DNA from: Sphingobium psychrophilum
GTDB taxonomy: Bacteria; Pseudomonadota; Alphaproteobacteria; Sphingomonadales; Sphingomonadaceae
NCBI RefSeq assembly: GCF_012927105.1
Contig: NZ_JABBFV010000004.1
Coordinates: forward strand, 1-64,000
Direction: 5' to 3'
DNA length: 64,000 nucleotides
Shown: positions 1-7,911 of the stretch, one piece after another
How the letters are laid out: every line of letters begins with the position of its first letter
How positions within the stretch are numbered: the first letter of the stretch is position 1
The notes under the pieces: generated by a model
Told to the model about the DNA's origin: nothing
Databases searched by the model: none
Seen by the model: the letters and a program-made list of their open reading frames with translations, nothing else
Translations under genes and position numbers: made by a program

Positions 1-18
1 ACCTGATCAATGACGACA

Positions 19-60
19 ACGATATGAAGAGGGCCCCGATCGGGGCCCTCTTCATATCGT
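19..60. terminator. 42-bp perfect palindrome, probable bidirectional terminator
   Basis: Positions 19-39 are the exact reverse complement of 40-60, with GGGCCCC/GGGGCCC at the core and the self-complementary CGATCG at the centre. It would form a very stable stem. There is no long T-run on either side, so termination is inferred from the hairpin alone. The gene it serves, if any, lies left of the window. Confidence 0.5.
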
Positions 61-147
61 CAGGCCCGCATCACAGTGGCCTACTTTTACTCCGCCCCGA
101 TGGCCTGGAATCTGACCGCCGTTGACAAATAAAGGCATTTGTAACGG

Positions 148-440
148 TTGGGATTTATTGCATCCTCACGGTCTATATGCGGGGACAGGTGGTGGTTTGG
201 AGTAAATCTCAAGGTCGTATCATTCGCGAAATTGTGGTCGATCAGGCCAGATGGAAATCGGATGCCTTGGGAAGTTGTTGACGCGCTGTCATCTTTCGCA
301 AGGCTTGCCCATCAGCAAGGCCGCTTGCGCCCCGATGAAACTGCACCAGAGGTTCTTTGGAACAGCCAAGTTACTTATTACTATGGCCAAGTTCGCCAGA
401 ACGGGCATTATATCTATGTCAGCAATTCTGGATGGAAAGC
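148..440 (+). pseudogene. DUF4375/DMP19-like protein, 5' part, split by an insertion sequence
   Basis: This is the N-terminal part of a small protein cut by the IS element at 443-1286. The stretch with YYYGQVRQNGHYIYVSNSG resembles the conserved 'Y..V.NGG...F..NSG' core of the DUF4375 family, whose function is poorly known. If the IS and one copy of the TA duplication are removed, the frame stays open across the junction and ends at a TAA at 1390-1392, giving about 132 codons. The first available start is a TTG at 148; an in-frame ATG lies at 262. The stretch is visibly AT-richer than the genes to the right, which suggests transferred DNA. The family call is tentative. Confidence 0.45.
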
Positions 441-442
441 TA
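441..442. repeat. TA target-site duplication, left copy
   Basis: TA directly precedes the left end of the IS, and a second TA at 1287-1288 follows its right end. Joining the flanks rebuilds CTAG, the usual target of IS427-group IS5-family elements. Confidence 0.8.
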
Positions 443-452
443 GGCTCAGGAC
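443..452 (+). repeat. IS terminal inverted repeat, left
   Basis: GGCTCAGGAC, the exact reverse complement of GTCCTGAGCC at 1277-1286. Confidence 0.8.
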
Positions 453-464
453 CTATTAAATGGC

Positions 465-884
465 TTGCAGGGATTGCGATTGGTTGATTCAATGGCGGGG
501 CAAGGAGGCGTTGTCATGGGTGATTTGATGTGGCTCTCGGAGGCGCAGATGCGGCGGATCGAGCCGTATTTCCCGTTGTCGCACGGGGTGCCACGGGTCG
601 ATGATCGTCGGATCATCAGCGGCATCATCTTCGTGATCAGGAACGGCTTGCGGTGGCGCGATGCACCTGCTGACTATGGCCCGCCCAAGACGATCTACAA
701 CCGCTTCATCCGCTGGAGCAGGCTTGGTGTGTTCAACAAGATTTTCGCGGCCCTGGCAGCGAAGGGCGGCAAGCCTGACCAACTGATGATGGATGCTACC
801 CATTTGAAGGCGCACCGGACGGCAGCAAGCCTTTTAAAAAAGGGCCTGTTCCCCGACGTATCGGACGCACCAAGGGCGGCTTGA
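465..884 (+). CDS. IS5-family transposase, N-terminal frame (orfA)
   Basis: This is the zero-frame part of the DDE transposase, which cuts and joins the IS ends. It has the helix-turn-helix region of IS5-family enzymes (LMWLSEAQMRRIEPYFP, about residues 20-36, then RWRDAPADYGPPKTIYNRF) and the first catalytic aspartate in MMDATHLKAHRTA. The frame runs past a slippery A-AAA-AAG at 836-842 and ends at 884 in a short tail. The active product is expected to be the fusion with the frame that ends at 1276. The start could also be the ATG nearer MGDLMWLSEAQ (about 516), which matches the usual N-terminus of the family better. Confidence 0.85.
   Translation: MQGLRLVDSMAGQGGVVMGDLMWLSEAQMRRIEPYFPLSHGVPRVDDRRIISGIIFVIRNGLRWRDAPADYGPPKTIYNRFIRWSRLGVFNKIFAALAAKGGKPDQLMMDATHLKAHRTAASLLKKGLFPDVSDAPRAA
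836..842 (+). promoter_or_regulatory. Programmed -1 ribosomal frameshift site A-AAA-AAG
   Basis: The zero-frame codons are TTA AAA AAG, giving the heptamer A AAA AAG, the most efficient bacterial -1 slippery sequence. Slipping back one base moves ribosomes into the frame encoding GPVPRRIGRTKGGLNSKLHAV, which continues to the stop at 1276. This joins the first catalytic Asp to the second Asp and the Glu. Confidence 0.8.
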
Positions 885-1276
885 ACTCGAAACTCCATGC
901 CGTTTGCGACGGCAAAGGCAGACCGCTGGTCATGCTCCTGAGCGAAGGGCAGATGAGCGACTACAAGGGGGCCGCTCTCATGCTGGATGGGTTGCCCAGG
1001 GCCAAAGCCTTGCTCGGCGATCGCGGCTATGACGCTGACTGGTTCCGCAAAACGCTTGCAGACCGCAACATCACCGCCTGCATCCCGTCAAAGAAGAACC
1101 GCAATATCCAGATCCCGCACGATGCCGGACTCTACCGACAGCGCCACGCGATCGAGAATATGTTCGGCAGACTCAAGGATTGGCGGCGCATACACACCCG
1201 CTACGACCGATGCCCCCACACCTTCATGTCCGCCATCTGCATCGCCGCAACCGTCATATTCTGGCTCAATCAATGA
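843..1276 (+). CDS. IS5-family transposase, C-terminal frame (orfB, reached by frameshift)
   Basis: This frame holds the rest of the DDE catalytic domain: the second Asp in LLGDRGYDADWFR and the Glu in RQRHAIENMFGRLKDWRR, with the typical ending TFMSAICIAATVIFW. It overlaps the upstream frame by about 40 bases. It is expected to be translated mainly by the -1 shift at 836-842; an internal ATG at 881 is the first start codon of its own. No internal stops or deletions are seen. Confidence 0.85.
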
Positions 1277-1286
1277 GTCCTGAGCC
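1277..1286 (-). repeat. IS terminal inverted repeat, right
   Basis: GTCCTGAGCC, the exact reverse complement of the left end, followed by the second TA copy at 1287-1288. Confidence 0.8.
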
Positions 1287-1288
1287 TA

Positions 1289-1392
1289 GGAAGCACTGTC
1301 TCCAACGATGCCATGCAATCCCGCGCGATCCTAATGGACAGTTGGCACTTGTGATGGTATCAAACGCTGGTCGGAGCAAGAACCGACGTTAA
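1289..1392 (+). pseudogene. DUF4375-like protein, 3' part severed by the IS
   Basis: After virtual removal of the IS the codon spanning the junction becomes AGG, and 33 further sense codons follow to TAA at 1390. KHCLQRCHAI would fall where the family has its C-terminal helix. On its own this segment has no start. Confidence 0.4.
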
Positions 1393-1490
1393 ATCAATAC
1401 CTTGCCACGATTGCCGGGTGCCCGTAGGGGTCACCAATTTTTTTGCAAAATCTGACTGCCCGGAGGCCGCCGGAAACCGGCTTGACCGGA
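1393..1490. other. Intergenic remnant without recognisable gene
   Basis: About 100 bases of mixed composition with a T7 run near 1439-1445. Only translation shadows are present. It separates two decayed gene fragments. Confidence 0.4.
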
Positions 1491-1595
1491 ATGCGGACCG
1501 GCGCGATTATCGACCTGTTCCGGTTCAAGATCGGGATGCTGCCGGTGCTGGGCGCCTGCGCCGCGATCGGGGCGATCTATGTGCTGCTCACCTGA
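1491..1595 (+). pseudogene. C-terminal remnant resembling a ChrA chromate transporter
   Basis: This frame reads about 34 codons (GAIIDLFRFKIGMLPVLGAC, then AAIGAIYVLLT) to a TGA at 1593-1595. A short hydrophobic helix after an FRF(K/R).GMLP motif is how many ChrA-type chromate transporters end. The rest of a roughly 400-residue gene is absent upstream, where sequence similarity breaks off near 1480. Chromate efflux function is therefore lost here. The assignment rests on this short tail only. Confidence 0.4.
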
Positions 1596-1664
1596 TCGCG
1601 ACACAGGTGGTTTTTGCGGGGATCGCGCGCCAGACATCGCCGTAGATAACTGTCTTCATAGGAT

Positions 1665-1699
1665 AAAAAATGGCCGCGCCCGCCTTTCAGGGCGCGGCC
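1665..1699 (-). terminator. Rho-independent terminator of the first TonB receptor
   Basis: The stem GGCCGCGCCC (1672-1681) pairs with GGGCGCGGCC (1690-1699) around an 8-base loop. On the minus strand it is followed by six Us (A6 at 1665-1670). It lies 14 bases past the receptor stop codon. Confidence 0.92.
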
Positions 1700-1712
1700 C
1701 AGGGGGAGCTGT

Positions 1713-4079
1713 TTAGAAGCGCGCCGACAGGGTCGCGCCGAACGTGCGTGGTCGGCCGGCAAAGCGCACCGTCGTATCGGTGATGCGCGTGGCGTTGGAC
1801 CAGTAATAAGTGTTGCCCAGGTTCCGCACGAAGGCGCTGATCTTGTACCGCTTGTCGGCGAAGGACAGGCCGGCGCGCAGATCGATCAGCGTATAATCCT
1901 CGATCGTCAGGCCACCCTGCGCCGAAAGCGCGGCGGAAGGCGTAGCGCGGGCATCGCCCAGCACCGCCTTGGTATCGCTCTGGAAATTCAGGTTCGCGCC
2001 GACAAACGCTGCCACATCGTCACTGAGCGCCCAGTCATATTGCGCGTCGGTCACGATCTGGAATTTGGGCGTGTAGGGGAAAGCCGACCCGCCGAAATCC
2101 AACTGATTGCCGTAGCTGTCATAGTTGACGAAGCTGCCCTTGATCTTCGTCTTCAGATAGGTCGCGCCGATGCTAACGCGCAGGCCGTCGGTCGGCGCCA
2201 GGTCGAGTTGGATTTCGCCGCCCTGCACGCTGGACTTAGGCACATTGACCAAGGCTTCGAGCGGCCCGAACACGTCGGGATTGGCGATGACGCGGCCCTT
2301 CAACTGCTTGTCGCTATAGTCGTAATAGAAAAGCGCGCCGTTGATCTGGGCGGTGTTTTCCAACAACGTCAATTTGGCGCCCAGTTCATAGGCGGTCACC
2401 GATTCCTGCGTTACCGGGTTGAATTGATTGGCATCGCTGGCCGACAGCAGCGGGAAGCTGCCCGACTTATATCCCTTGCTGACGGAGGCGTAGAGCAGCA
2501 CGTCCTTGCTGGGCTTATAGTCCACGCCCGCGCGCCAGGAGACATTATCCTCGTCCAGCGACTTGCGCACTTCGCCCACGGTCAGGGTGGTGCCGTCAAT
2601 CGTGACGCAGCCGTCGGTCGGAATGTCGATCGACGGAAGGCCCACGCTGCCCCGGATGAAGTTCACCAGATTTTCGATGCCGAAACCCAGCGCATTGCCG
2701 CGATCGGCGGTGCAGCCGGCGAAATCGATATTGGTCTTGGTATAGCGCACCCCGCCATGCAGGGTGATGCTGTCGCCGATATCATAGTCCAGATTGGCGA
2801 AGACCGCCTTGTTCACGAATTTCTGCCGGGCATATTGGCTGTAGACGAAGAAAGGGATGCCCAGCCCCGCATCGACGAAATTATAGGCCGATGTCGACTG
2901 GTCGTAGGGACCGGCGTCATCCTGCTGATAGGTTTTTTCCCGCGCATAATTGGCGCCCAGAATATAGGTCAGGCCGCCAGTGCGCCCCTGCAACCGCAAT
3001 TCCTGCGACAGCGCCGTGATCTTTCCGGTGGTGTTGTAGAAATAGTCGCGCAGCGCCACGCCGTCCGGATCGATATCCTGGTCGTTATGATATTGGGAAT
3101 AGCTGCTGATCGACGTCAGGGTGATGTCGTCGGTCAGGTCGATGTCGCCGCGGAATGCCGCCTGATAGAACCAGTCGTCGCGCCCCGGCTTCTGCTCCGG
3201 TGTCCAGTCGGCGTCGCGATTGTTGCGCGGCGCGATCGGGTAGGTGGCGAGCGGTCCCAGTCGCGCCGGATTGCCCAGCGGCACCACGCCGATCAGTTGC
3301 GCCGCCTGCCCGTCGCTTTTGTCGATAAAGCCATTGAGGTTGAGCGAGAAGCGCGCGCCGTCCGACGGTTCGAAATCGATCAGGATGCGGCCGGTCGTGA
3401 AATTGCGGTCGCCCAATTTCTCGTCGCGGGTATAGCTGCGCTGCCATGCCCCTCCCTGCTCGGTCCGCACCGCGACCCGCGCGCTCAGCGTATCGCTGAT
3501 CGGCCCGCTGATGAAGCCGCCGCCCGATACCTGCCCGAAACTGTCTAGCCCCGCATCGATCCCGGCCTTGAAGGTCGAAGTCGGCTTGGCCGCGATATAG
3601 TTGATCGCGCCGCCGGTCGCGTTCGACCCGAACAGCGTCCCCTGCGGCCCCTTCAACACCTCGACCCGCTCCAGATCGAGCGTCGCGCCGCGCGTCATGA
3701 TCGAAAAGGGGATCGGCACCTGGTCCTGATAAATGCTGACCGTGGGCTTGGCTGCCAGGCTGGTATCGTAAAAGCCGATGCCGCGCAGCGTGTAGACCGG
3801 CGTCGCAAAGGCGCTTTCGGTATAGTTGAAACCCGGCACGATCTTCACCAGATCGGCAACATTGGTAATGCCTTGGTTGGCCAGTTTCTCGCCCGACGCG
3901 GCGGTGATCGACAGCGGCACGTCGTTGATCGCCTGCTCGCGCTTTTGCGCGGTGACGATGATGTCGCCCAAACCGGCGGGTTGCTGGGCCTGCGGCGCTG
4001 CCTCCGTCTGTGCAAAGGCGGGCGACTGTATCGCCACTGCCGATACGCTCGCGACCAGCAAGATCATGTTCTTATGCAT
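1713..4079 (-). CDS. TonB-dependent outer-membrane receptor
   Basis: A 788-residue outer-membrane active transporter powered by TonB-ExbBD. A signal peptide covers residues 1-23 (cleavage after PAFA-Q). A TonB-box-like GDIIVTAQKREQ lies near residues 38-49. The plug domain includes YTLRGIG and the conserved VEVLKGPQGTLFGSNATGGAI (about 138-158), and the barrel ends in TLSARF with the terminal Phe expected for BAM insertion. The SD GGGAGGAG precedes the ATG. It is the last gene of the minus-strand run that starts with the P450 gene, 86 bases upstream, so its ligand is probably the substrate of that pathway or a relative. The substrate cannot be read from the sequence. Confidence 0.93.
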   Translation of the reverse strand: MHKNMILLVASVSAVAIQSPAFAQTEAAPQAQQPAGLGDIIVTAQKREQAINDVPLSITAASGEKLANQGITNVADLVKIVPGFNYTESAFATPVYTLRGIGFYDTSLAAKPTVSIYQDQVPIPFSIMTRGATLDLERVEVLKGPQGTLFGSNATGGAINYIAAKPTSTFKAGIDAGLDSFGQVSGGGFISGPISDTLSARVAVRTEQGGAWQRSYTRDEKLGDRNFTTGRILIDFEPSDGARFSLNLNGFIDKSDGQAAQLIGVVPLGNPARLGPLATYPIAPRNNRDADWTPEQKPGRDDWFYQAAFRGDIDLTDDITLTSISSYSQYHNDQDIDPDGVALRDYFYNTTGKITALSQELRLQGRTGGLTYILGANYAREKTYQQDDAGPYDQSTSAYNFVDAGLGIPFFVYSQYARQKFVNKAVFANLDYDIGDSITLHGGVRYTKTNIDFAGCTADRGNALGFGIENLVNFIRGSVGLPSIDIPTDGCVTIDGTTLTVGEVRKSLDEDNVSWRAGVDYKPSKDVLLYASVSKGYKSGSFPLLSASDANQFNPVTQESVTAYELGAKLTLLENTAQINGALFYYDYSDKQLKGRVIANPDVFGPLEALVNVPKSSVQGGEIQLDLAPTDGLRVSIGATYLKTKIKGSFVNYDSYGNQLDFGGSAFPYTPKFQIVTDAQYDWALSDDVAAFVGANLNFQSDTKAVLGDARATPSAALSAQGGLTIEDYTLIDLRAGLSFADKRYKISAFVRNLGNTYYWSNATRITDTTVRFAGRPRTFGATLSARF

Positions 4080-4165
4080 TTCTGACTCCTCCCATTATCG
4101 CCCGGACATTCCATCCTTGGGCATGTGTGCCGGACCCGCTTGTGCGGTGTCCCGGTCTTGAAAAT

Positions 4166-5467
4166 TCAGGCTTTCTTGAAGCGGATCGGCAGCGCCTTGT
4201 ACCCGCCGACGAAGTTCGTCTCGACCAGCCGCGGGTCGCCCGCCATCTCCACCGATGCCAGGTGCGGCAGCAGTTCCTCGAACAGGATGCGCATCTCCAG
4301 CTTCGCCAGATGCTGGCCCAGGCACATATGCGGGCCAAAGCCGAAGGCGATATGCGGGTTGGGCGACCGGGTGACGTCGAACCGGTCCGCGTCCGCGAAC
4401 ACCGCCTCGTCGCGATTACCCGACGGGTAACAGATCATCAGCCGTTCCATCGCGCGGATGTCCATGCCCCGGACCTGCGTGTCGGCGGTGGCGTTGCGCA
4501 TGAAATGTTTGACCGGGCTGGTCCAACGGATCGCTTCGTCCACCAGGCCGGGGATCAGCGACGGGTCCGCCTTCACCTTCGCCCAATTTTCGGGATAGAC
4601 CATCATGCCATGCAGGCCGCCGGCCGTGGACGACGATGTCGTGTCATGCCCAGCCGTCGCGATCGCGACATAATAGCCGTTCGCCTCGTCGCGCGGGATC
4701 GGCGCGCCGTTGATCCGCGAATTGGCGATCAGCGAGAGCAGGTCGTCGGTCGGCTGATCGCGCCGCTGCGCGCTTAACTTGTCGAAATAGGTATAGAAAT
4801 CCTCGATCGAGGCTGCCCATTGCTTTGCCGCAACCACCGGGTCGGCCGCCATTTCGGGCCGCTGCTCCTCGGGATCATGGACGCCGAAAAACTCCTGCGT
4901 CAGCTTGAGCATCCGCGGTTCGTCTTCGGGCGGGACGCCGAACAGGGTCATGATGACGCGCAACGGATAATGCAGCGCGAAATCGCGAACGAAATCGCAT
5001 TCTCCGTCGAAACTCAGCAGATTATCCACCGACTGGCGCGCCAGCACGCGGATCTGCTCCTCCAGCTTGCCGATCTTGCCCGGCAGGAACCAGTTGGACG
5101 TCAGCGTGCGGTAGGACGCATGTTCGGGCGGGTCCATATAGGTCAGCGATGACAGGATACGGATCGACCCGCCGTTAATCTCCCGCGTGAAGGCATCGGA
5201 CGCCTGATCGACCAGGATCGGGTTGTGATCGGCATTGTGGAACAGCTTGCCGTTGCGTTCCACTTCCTTGATGTCCGCATGTTTGGTGACGATCCAGACC
5301 GGATCATAACCCGGCACCTGCGCGATCCCCAGCGGCATATGCGCCCGCAGCCATTGGAAGGCGCCATAGATGGTGGCGTCGTCGGTATAGCTTTTGGGCG
5401 CAATGACGATCCGGGCTATGTCGTCGGGAATGATCGGACGCACGTCGGCACCCAGCGAAGTCGCCAT
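4166..5467 (-). CDS. Cytochrome P450 monooxygenase
   Basis: A 433-residue soluble bacterial class I P450 that hydroxylates an organic substrate using electrons from a ferredoxin. The I-helix AGHDTT is at 272-277, the K-helix EAIR (ExxR) at 311-314, and the heme loop FGFGPHMCLG at 375-384 with Cys382 as thiolate ligand. No membrane anchor is seen. The overall look is that of terpene- and sterol-hydroxylating bacterial P450s (CYP108/CYP111-like), but the subfamily is not certain. The start has a good SD (GGAGAGG, 7-base spacing). A dedicated ferredoxin gene is not nearby; the 2Fe-2S reductase at 13.2 kb is the only candidate electron donor in the window. A candidate operator lies about 100 bases upstream. 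Confidence 0.93.
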   Translation of the reverse strand: MATSLGADVRPIIPDDIARIVIAPKSYTDDATIYGAFQWLRAHMPLGIAQVPGYDPVWIVTKHADIKEVERNGKLFHNADHNPILVDQASDAFTREINGGSIRILSSLTYMDPPEHASYRTLTSNWFLPGKIGKLEEQIRVLARQSVDNLLSFDGECDFVRDFALHYPLRVIMTLFGVPPEDEPRMLKLTQEFFGVHDPEEQRPEMAADPVVAAKQWAASIEDFYTYFDKLSAQRRDQPTDDLLSLIANSRINGAPIPRDEANGYYVAIATAGHDTTSSSTAGGLHGMMVYPENWAKVKADPSLIPGLVDEAIRWTSPVKHFMRNATADTQVRGMDIRAMERLMICYPSGNRDEAVFADADRFDVTRSPNPHIAFGFGPHMCLGQHLAKLEMRILFEELLPHLASVEMAGDPRLVETNFVGGYKALPIRFKKA

Positions 5468-5769
5468 GAAACTACCCTCTCCTGCTACGCCGTCTTACGG
5501 ATCTTTGCGTATTGCGTATGCTGATTACGTAACTACGAAGGTGGAGAGTCGTCAATCGCAAAAATCGGTCGGACCATTTAGCGCCTTAATGATGGAAAGC
5601 CGCGGTTTGCGGACCATAAGCACCGCAAATGCCGCCATTCCGTCCCCAAAACTGAATGATCGCACAAAGATTGAATGAAGCCGCTTTGCCAGACAGCGCG
5701 GTCATTGGCAGCCGCACCGTCGCCTGCCCTATGGGGCGTTTGACGCAAACGGGCCCGTCCCGGTCGGCG
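5468..5769. other. Promoter region of the P450 gene
   Basis: This 302-base stretch has no gene. It holds the palindrome TTACGTAA at 5525-5532, a direct repeat of TTGCGTA just downstream of it, and the GGTCGGACC dyad at 5567-5575. The remainder up to the regulator stop codon shows no further structure. Confidence 0.5.
5565..5579 (-). promoter_or_regulatory. Candidate operator AATGG-N5-CC upstream of the P450
   Basis: Read on the coding strand it is AAATGGTCCGACCGA. The 12-mer AATGGTCCGACC is identical to the site at 11631-11642 in front of the Rieske operon. The GGT-N3-ACC dyad is the form bound by many FadR-type GntR regulators, and such a regulator is encoded at 23468-24202. Confidence 0.45.
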
Positions 5770-6513
5770 TCAGGGATACGCGGAGGATGGCTTGACCATA
5801 TCATCTGGGCGATCCGTTTCCCGGCCGGCCCGGATCGCATCCACATGGCGGAAGAAGGCGCGCTGGCGCATCAGGCCGAAGAAATCGAGCATCAGCGGCA
5901 GCGCATGTTCGACCAGTGTCGCAGCCTCCGCCACATCGACATGGCCGCCGACCCGTTCCATGAAGGTCGTCGCTTCCCAACGGCCGACGAAATCGGCAGC
6001 GTCCGTATAAAATCCCAATATTTCGGGCGTATAGTCCAATCGTTCATCGAACCCGGCCTTGCGCATGTCGCCCCAGATGCGCACCAGTTGCGCGCCGGTG
6101 ATGCTCAACGCCTCGCCCTGCTCCGTCCCGATAATGTCGAGGATGCCGATCTTCGCCAATGTTTGCGCATCCTGCGCGGCATGGGGATAGCGTTCCAGCA
6201 GCGACGCGACCGTCACCGGCGGGCCGTCCACCCCGACACGATGCGCGACCAGCTGCTCCAACTGGTCGAAGGCGCTGGCCTCGACCCGCCCTTCGGTCCC
6301 CTCGCCGCCGATGATCGCCTTGATCTGCGCCAGCGTCAGCCGGTTTTCGCGCTGGAGCCGCCGCACGGCCAGGATCGCCTGCACATGCTCCTCGCCATAA
6401 TCGGCGACGGTCTTGCGCGGGCGCGCCGGTTCCGGGATCAATCCCTCGCGCAGATAGACGCGGATCGTCTCACGATGGACTCCGGTCCGCTCCTCCAGTT
6501 CGCGCATCTTCAT
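5770..6513 (-). CDS. MerR-family transcriptional regulator
   Basis: A 247-residue regulator. The N-terminal winged helix-turn-helix (residues 1-70: MRELEERTGVHRETIRVYLREGL, then LTLAQIKAII) is typical of MerR proteins, which twist promoters with long spacers. The roughly 150-residue C-terminal part has no cysteine cluster of the metal-sensing members and is probably an organic-ligand or dimerisation domain. It sits between the VanA-like oxygenase (105 bases upstream) and the P450 (302 bases downstream), all on the minus strand, so it probably regulates this cluster. No strong SD is seen; ATGs at 6513 and 6507 are both possible. Confidence 0.85.
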   Translation of the reverse strand: MKMRELEERTGVHRETIRVYLREGLIPEPARPRKTVADYGEEHVQAILAVRRLQRENRLTLAQIKAIIGGEGTEGRVEASAFDQLEQLVAHRVGVDGPPVTVASLLERYPHAAQDAQTLAKIGILDIIGTEQGEALSITGAQLVRIWGDMRKAGFDERLDYTPEILGFYTDAADFVGRWEATTFMERVGGHVDVAEAATLVEHALPLMLDFFGLMRQRAFFRHVDAIRAGRETDRPDDMVKPSSAYP

Positions 6514-6577
6514 GACGACGCTACAGCATGGCGGATCGACCGGAGCAAGCCGCTAAGTGCGCGGCCTACGCCCGATA

Positions 6578-6610
6578 GCCGACCGCCGTTCAGGCCGAAC
6601 GGCGGTCGGC
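6578..6610 (-). terminator. Strong hairpin after the VanA-like oxygenase gene
   Basis: A 14-bp perfect stem, GCCGACCGCCGTTC (6578-6591) with GAACGGCGGTCGGC (6597-6610), and a 5-base loop. It lies 7 bases beyond the oxygenase stop codon. No U-run follows on the minus strand, so it may be an attenuator or mRNA-stabilising hairpin rather than a full terminator. Confidence 0.55.
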
Positions 6611-6617
6611 AAAAGCG

Positions 6618-7661
6618 TCAGGCCGCGACCTTCGCGCCCTCTTCGGCTTCCTGCATCGTGCTGAGCAGGCGGCGCGCCTGGTTGACCGCGCCGTCGCTGG
6701 CGATGCCGACAAAGGCCCGCTCCGGCTCGTCGTCGATCCGCGCCTGCTGCGCCTGCAATGTCACTTCATCTTCGGTGATCGTGTCGAAAAACTGATCGAA
6801 CAGCACGTCCGGTACGCCGCTTTCCTTGGGCGCGGTGGTGCAGATGGTCCACAGATAATGGCTGGTCGTCGCCGTCTCCGGCGTGATGAAATGATTGTTG
6901 GCCAGCATGAAACCATTGTCGCGCTTGCCCTCATAGGCGCCCGTGCCGACCTCGCACCCGCCGGCATTGACGCGGCAGGTCATGCCGATGCTCGGCTCGA
7001 ACCGTACTTCCTGCCAGCGATCGACCCGGCCCTTGAACCCGCCTGCGTCGACATAGGATTTGGGCGGCACCGAATTGGGCATCTTGCGCAGCAACGTCAC
7101 CTTGCGGCCGTCAAATTCGACCTTGGTGTCGGCATTATAGTGCTGCTCCGGGTTTCCGCCGATCGTGCGCGCATGGATATAGGGCACATGGGTCAGGTCC
7201 ATGATATTGTCGATGATCAGCTGCCAGTTGGCCTTCACCGGGAAATTATAGGGGCGCCAGGTCCAGGCCGGATCATTATGTTCCGGGCTGTCGACGATGA
7301 TCGACGGGTCGGCCAGCGCCGGTTCGCCCATCCAGATCCAGATCAGATGGTCCTTCTCCACCACGGGATAATGGCGGACATTGGCAGATGCGGGAATGCG
7401 CGCCTGGTTGGGGATGCGGGTGCAGGCACCCTTCCCGTTGAACTCGACGCCATGATAGCAGCAGCGCAGGACATCGCCATCGACATGGCCGGCGGACAGC
7501 GGCATGGCGCGATGGCTGCACCGGTCTTCCAGCGCGGCGATCTCGCCGCCTTCGGTACGGAACAGCACCACCGCCTTGTTCAGATATTTGCGCCCCAGCG
7601 TCTTGCCCGGTTCGATATCGGCGGCGAAGGCGGCCACATACCATGCGTTGTAAATGAACAT
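6618..7661 (-). CDS. Rieske non-heme iron oxygenase, VanA-like
   Basis: A 347-residue oxygenase subunit of a Rieske monooxygenase or demethylase. The Rieske 2Fe-2S site is CSHR...CCYHG (C-x-H...C-x2-H, about residues 43-67). The mononuclear iron site is in DNIMDLTHVPYIH (about 150-162). The N-terminal MFIYNAWYVAAF and overall length match vanillate O-demethylase-type (VanA) oxygenases, which remove aryl O-methyl groups or hydroxylate related rings. The ATG at 7661 is chosen because an SD (GGAGAG) lies 6 bases before it; an in-frame ATG 12 bases upstream overlaps that SD. No reductase gene is adjacent. The one at 13217-14149 could serve both Rieske enzymes. Confidence 0.9.
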   Translation of the reverse strand: MFIYNAWYVAAFAADIEPGKTLGRKYLNKAVVLFRTEGGEIAALEDRCSHRAMPLSAGHVDGDVLRCCYHGVEFNGKGACTRIPNQARIPASANVRHYPVVEKDHLIWIWMGEPALADPSIIVDSPEHNDPAWTWRPYNFPVKANWQLIIDNIMDLTHVPYIHARTIGGNPEQHYNADTKVEFDGRKVTLLRKMPNSVPPKSYVDAGGFKGRVDRWQEVRFEPSIGMTCRVNAGGCEVGTGAYEGKRDNGFMLANNHFITPETATTSHYLWTICTTAPKESGVPDVLFDQFFDTITEDEVTLQAQQARIDDEPERAFVGIASDGAVNQARRLLSTMQEAEEGAKVAA

Positions 7662-7911
7662 GCTGCTCTCCATTGTCCGGCCGGGCGGTTCACTGCTCCG
7701 GCGCTACCCTATTGTTGGGCATGATTATGGATAGGCTGCACAGAACCGCCAATCGCAATCCCATAAAGCCATAAGAAAAGCGGGAAATGGATGCGAGGAA
7801 GCGGGATTGAGGGGGCGGCAGAGATGGGTGGGAAGCGGACGGGCTGATATTGGATCAGCATCACTCAAGTCAGAAGTTGCAGAGCGGGGTCGATCTGGCC
7901 ATCATCGCAAC
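7662..7911. other. Intergenic region, divergent promoters likely
   Basis: About 250 bases between the minus-strand oxygenase and a plus-strand lipoprotein gene. AT-rich patches occur near 7710-7780 (ATTATGGATAGG, AGCCATAAGAAAAG). No convincing operator or hairpin is seen. Confidence 0.35.

Larger units (their letters stand above)
443..1286 (+). mobile_element. IS5-family (IS427-like) insertion sequence, 844 bp
   Basis: The element begins GGCTCAGGAC at 443 and ends GTCCTGAGCC at 1286. These termini are perfect 10-bp inverted repeats with weaker similarity further in. It is flanked by a TA duplication inside a CTAG target. It carries a two-frame DDE transposase joined by a -1 frameshift signal. 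Length, ends, target and frameshift organisation all match the IS427 group of the IS5 family. Both ends and all catalytic residues are present, so the copy looks intact. Confidence 0.88.

Noticed and set aside
122-150. TTGACA at 122-127 as a promoter for the IS-split gene
   Set aside because: The -35 hexamer is perfect but no acceptable -10 lies 16-18 bases downstream, so a promoter is not supported.
2040-3548. 502-codon open frame on the plus strand opposite the first TonB receptor
   Set aside because: It is a shadow of a real gene: high-GC codons leave the opposite strand open. Its protein is rich in Arg, Gly and Ala without domains, while the receptor frame has full signatures.
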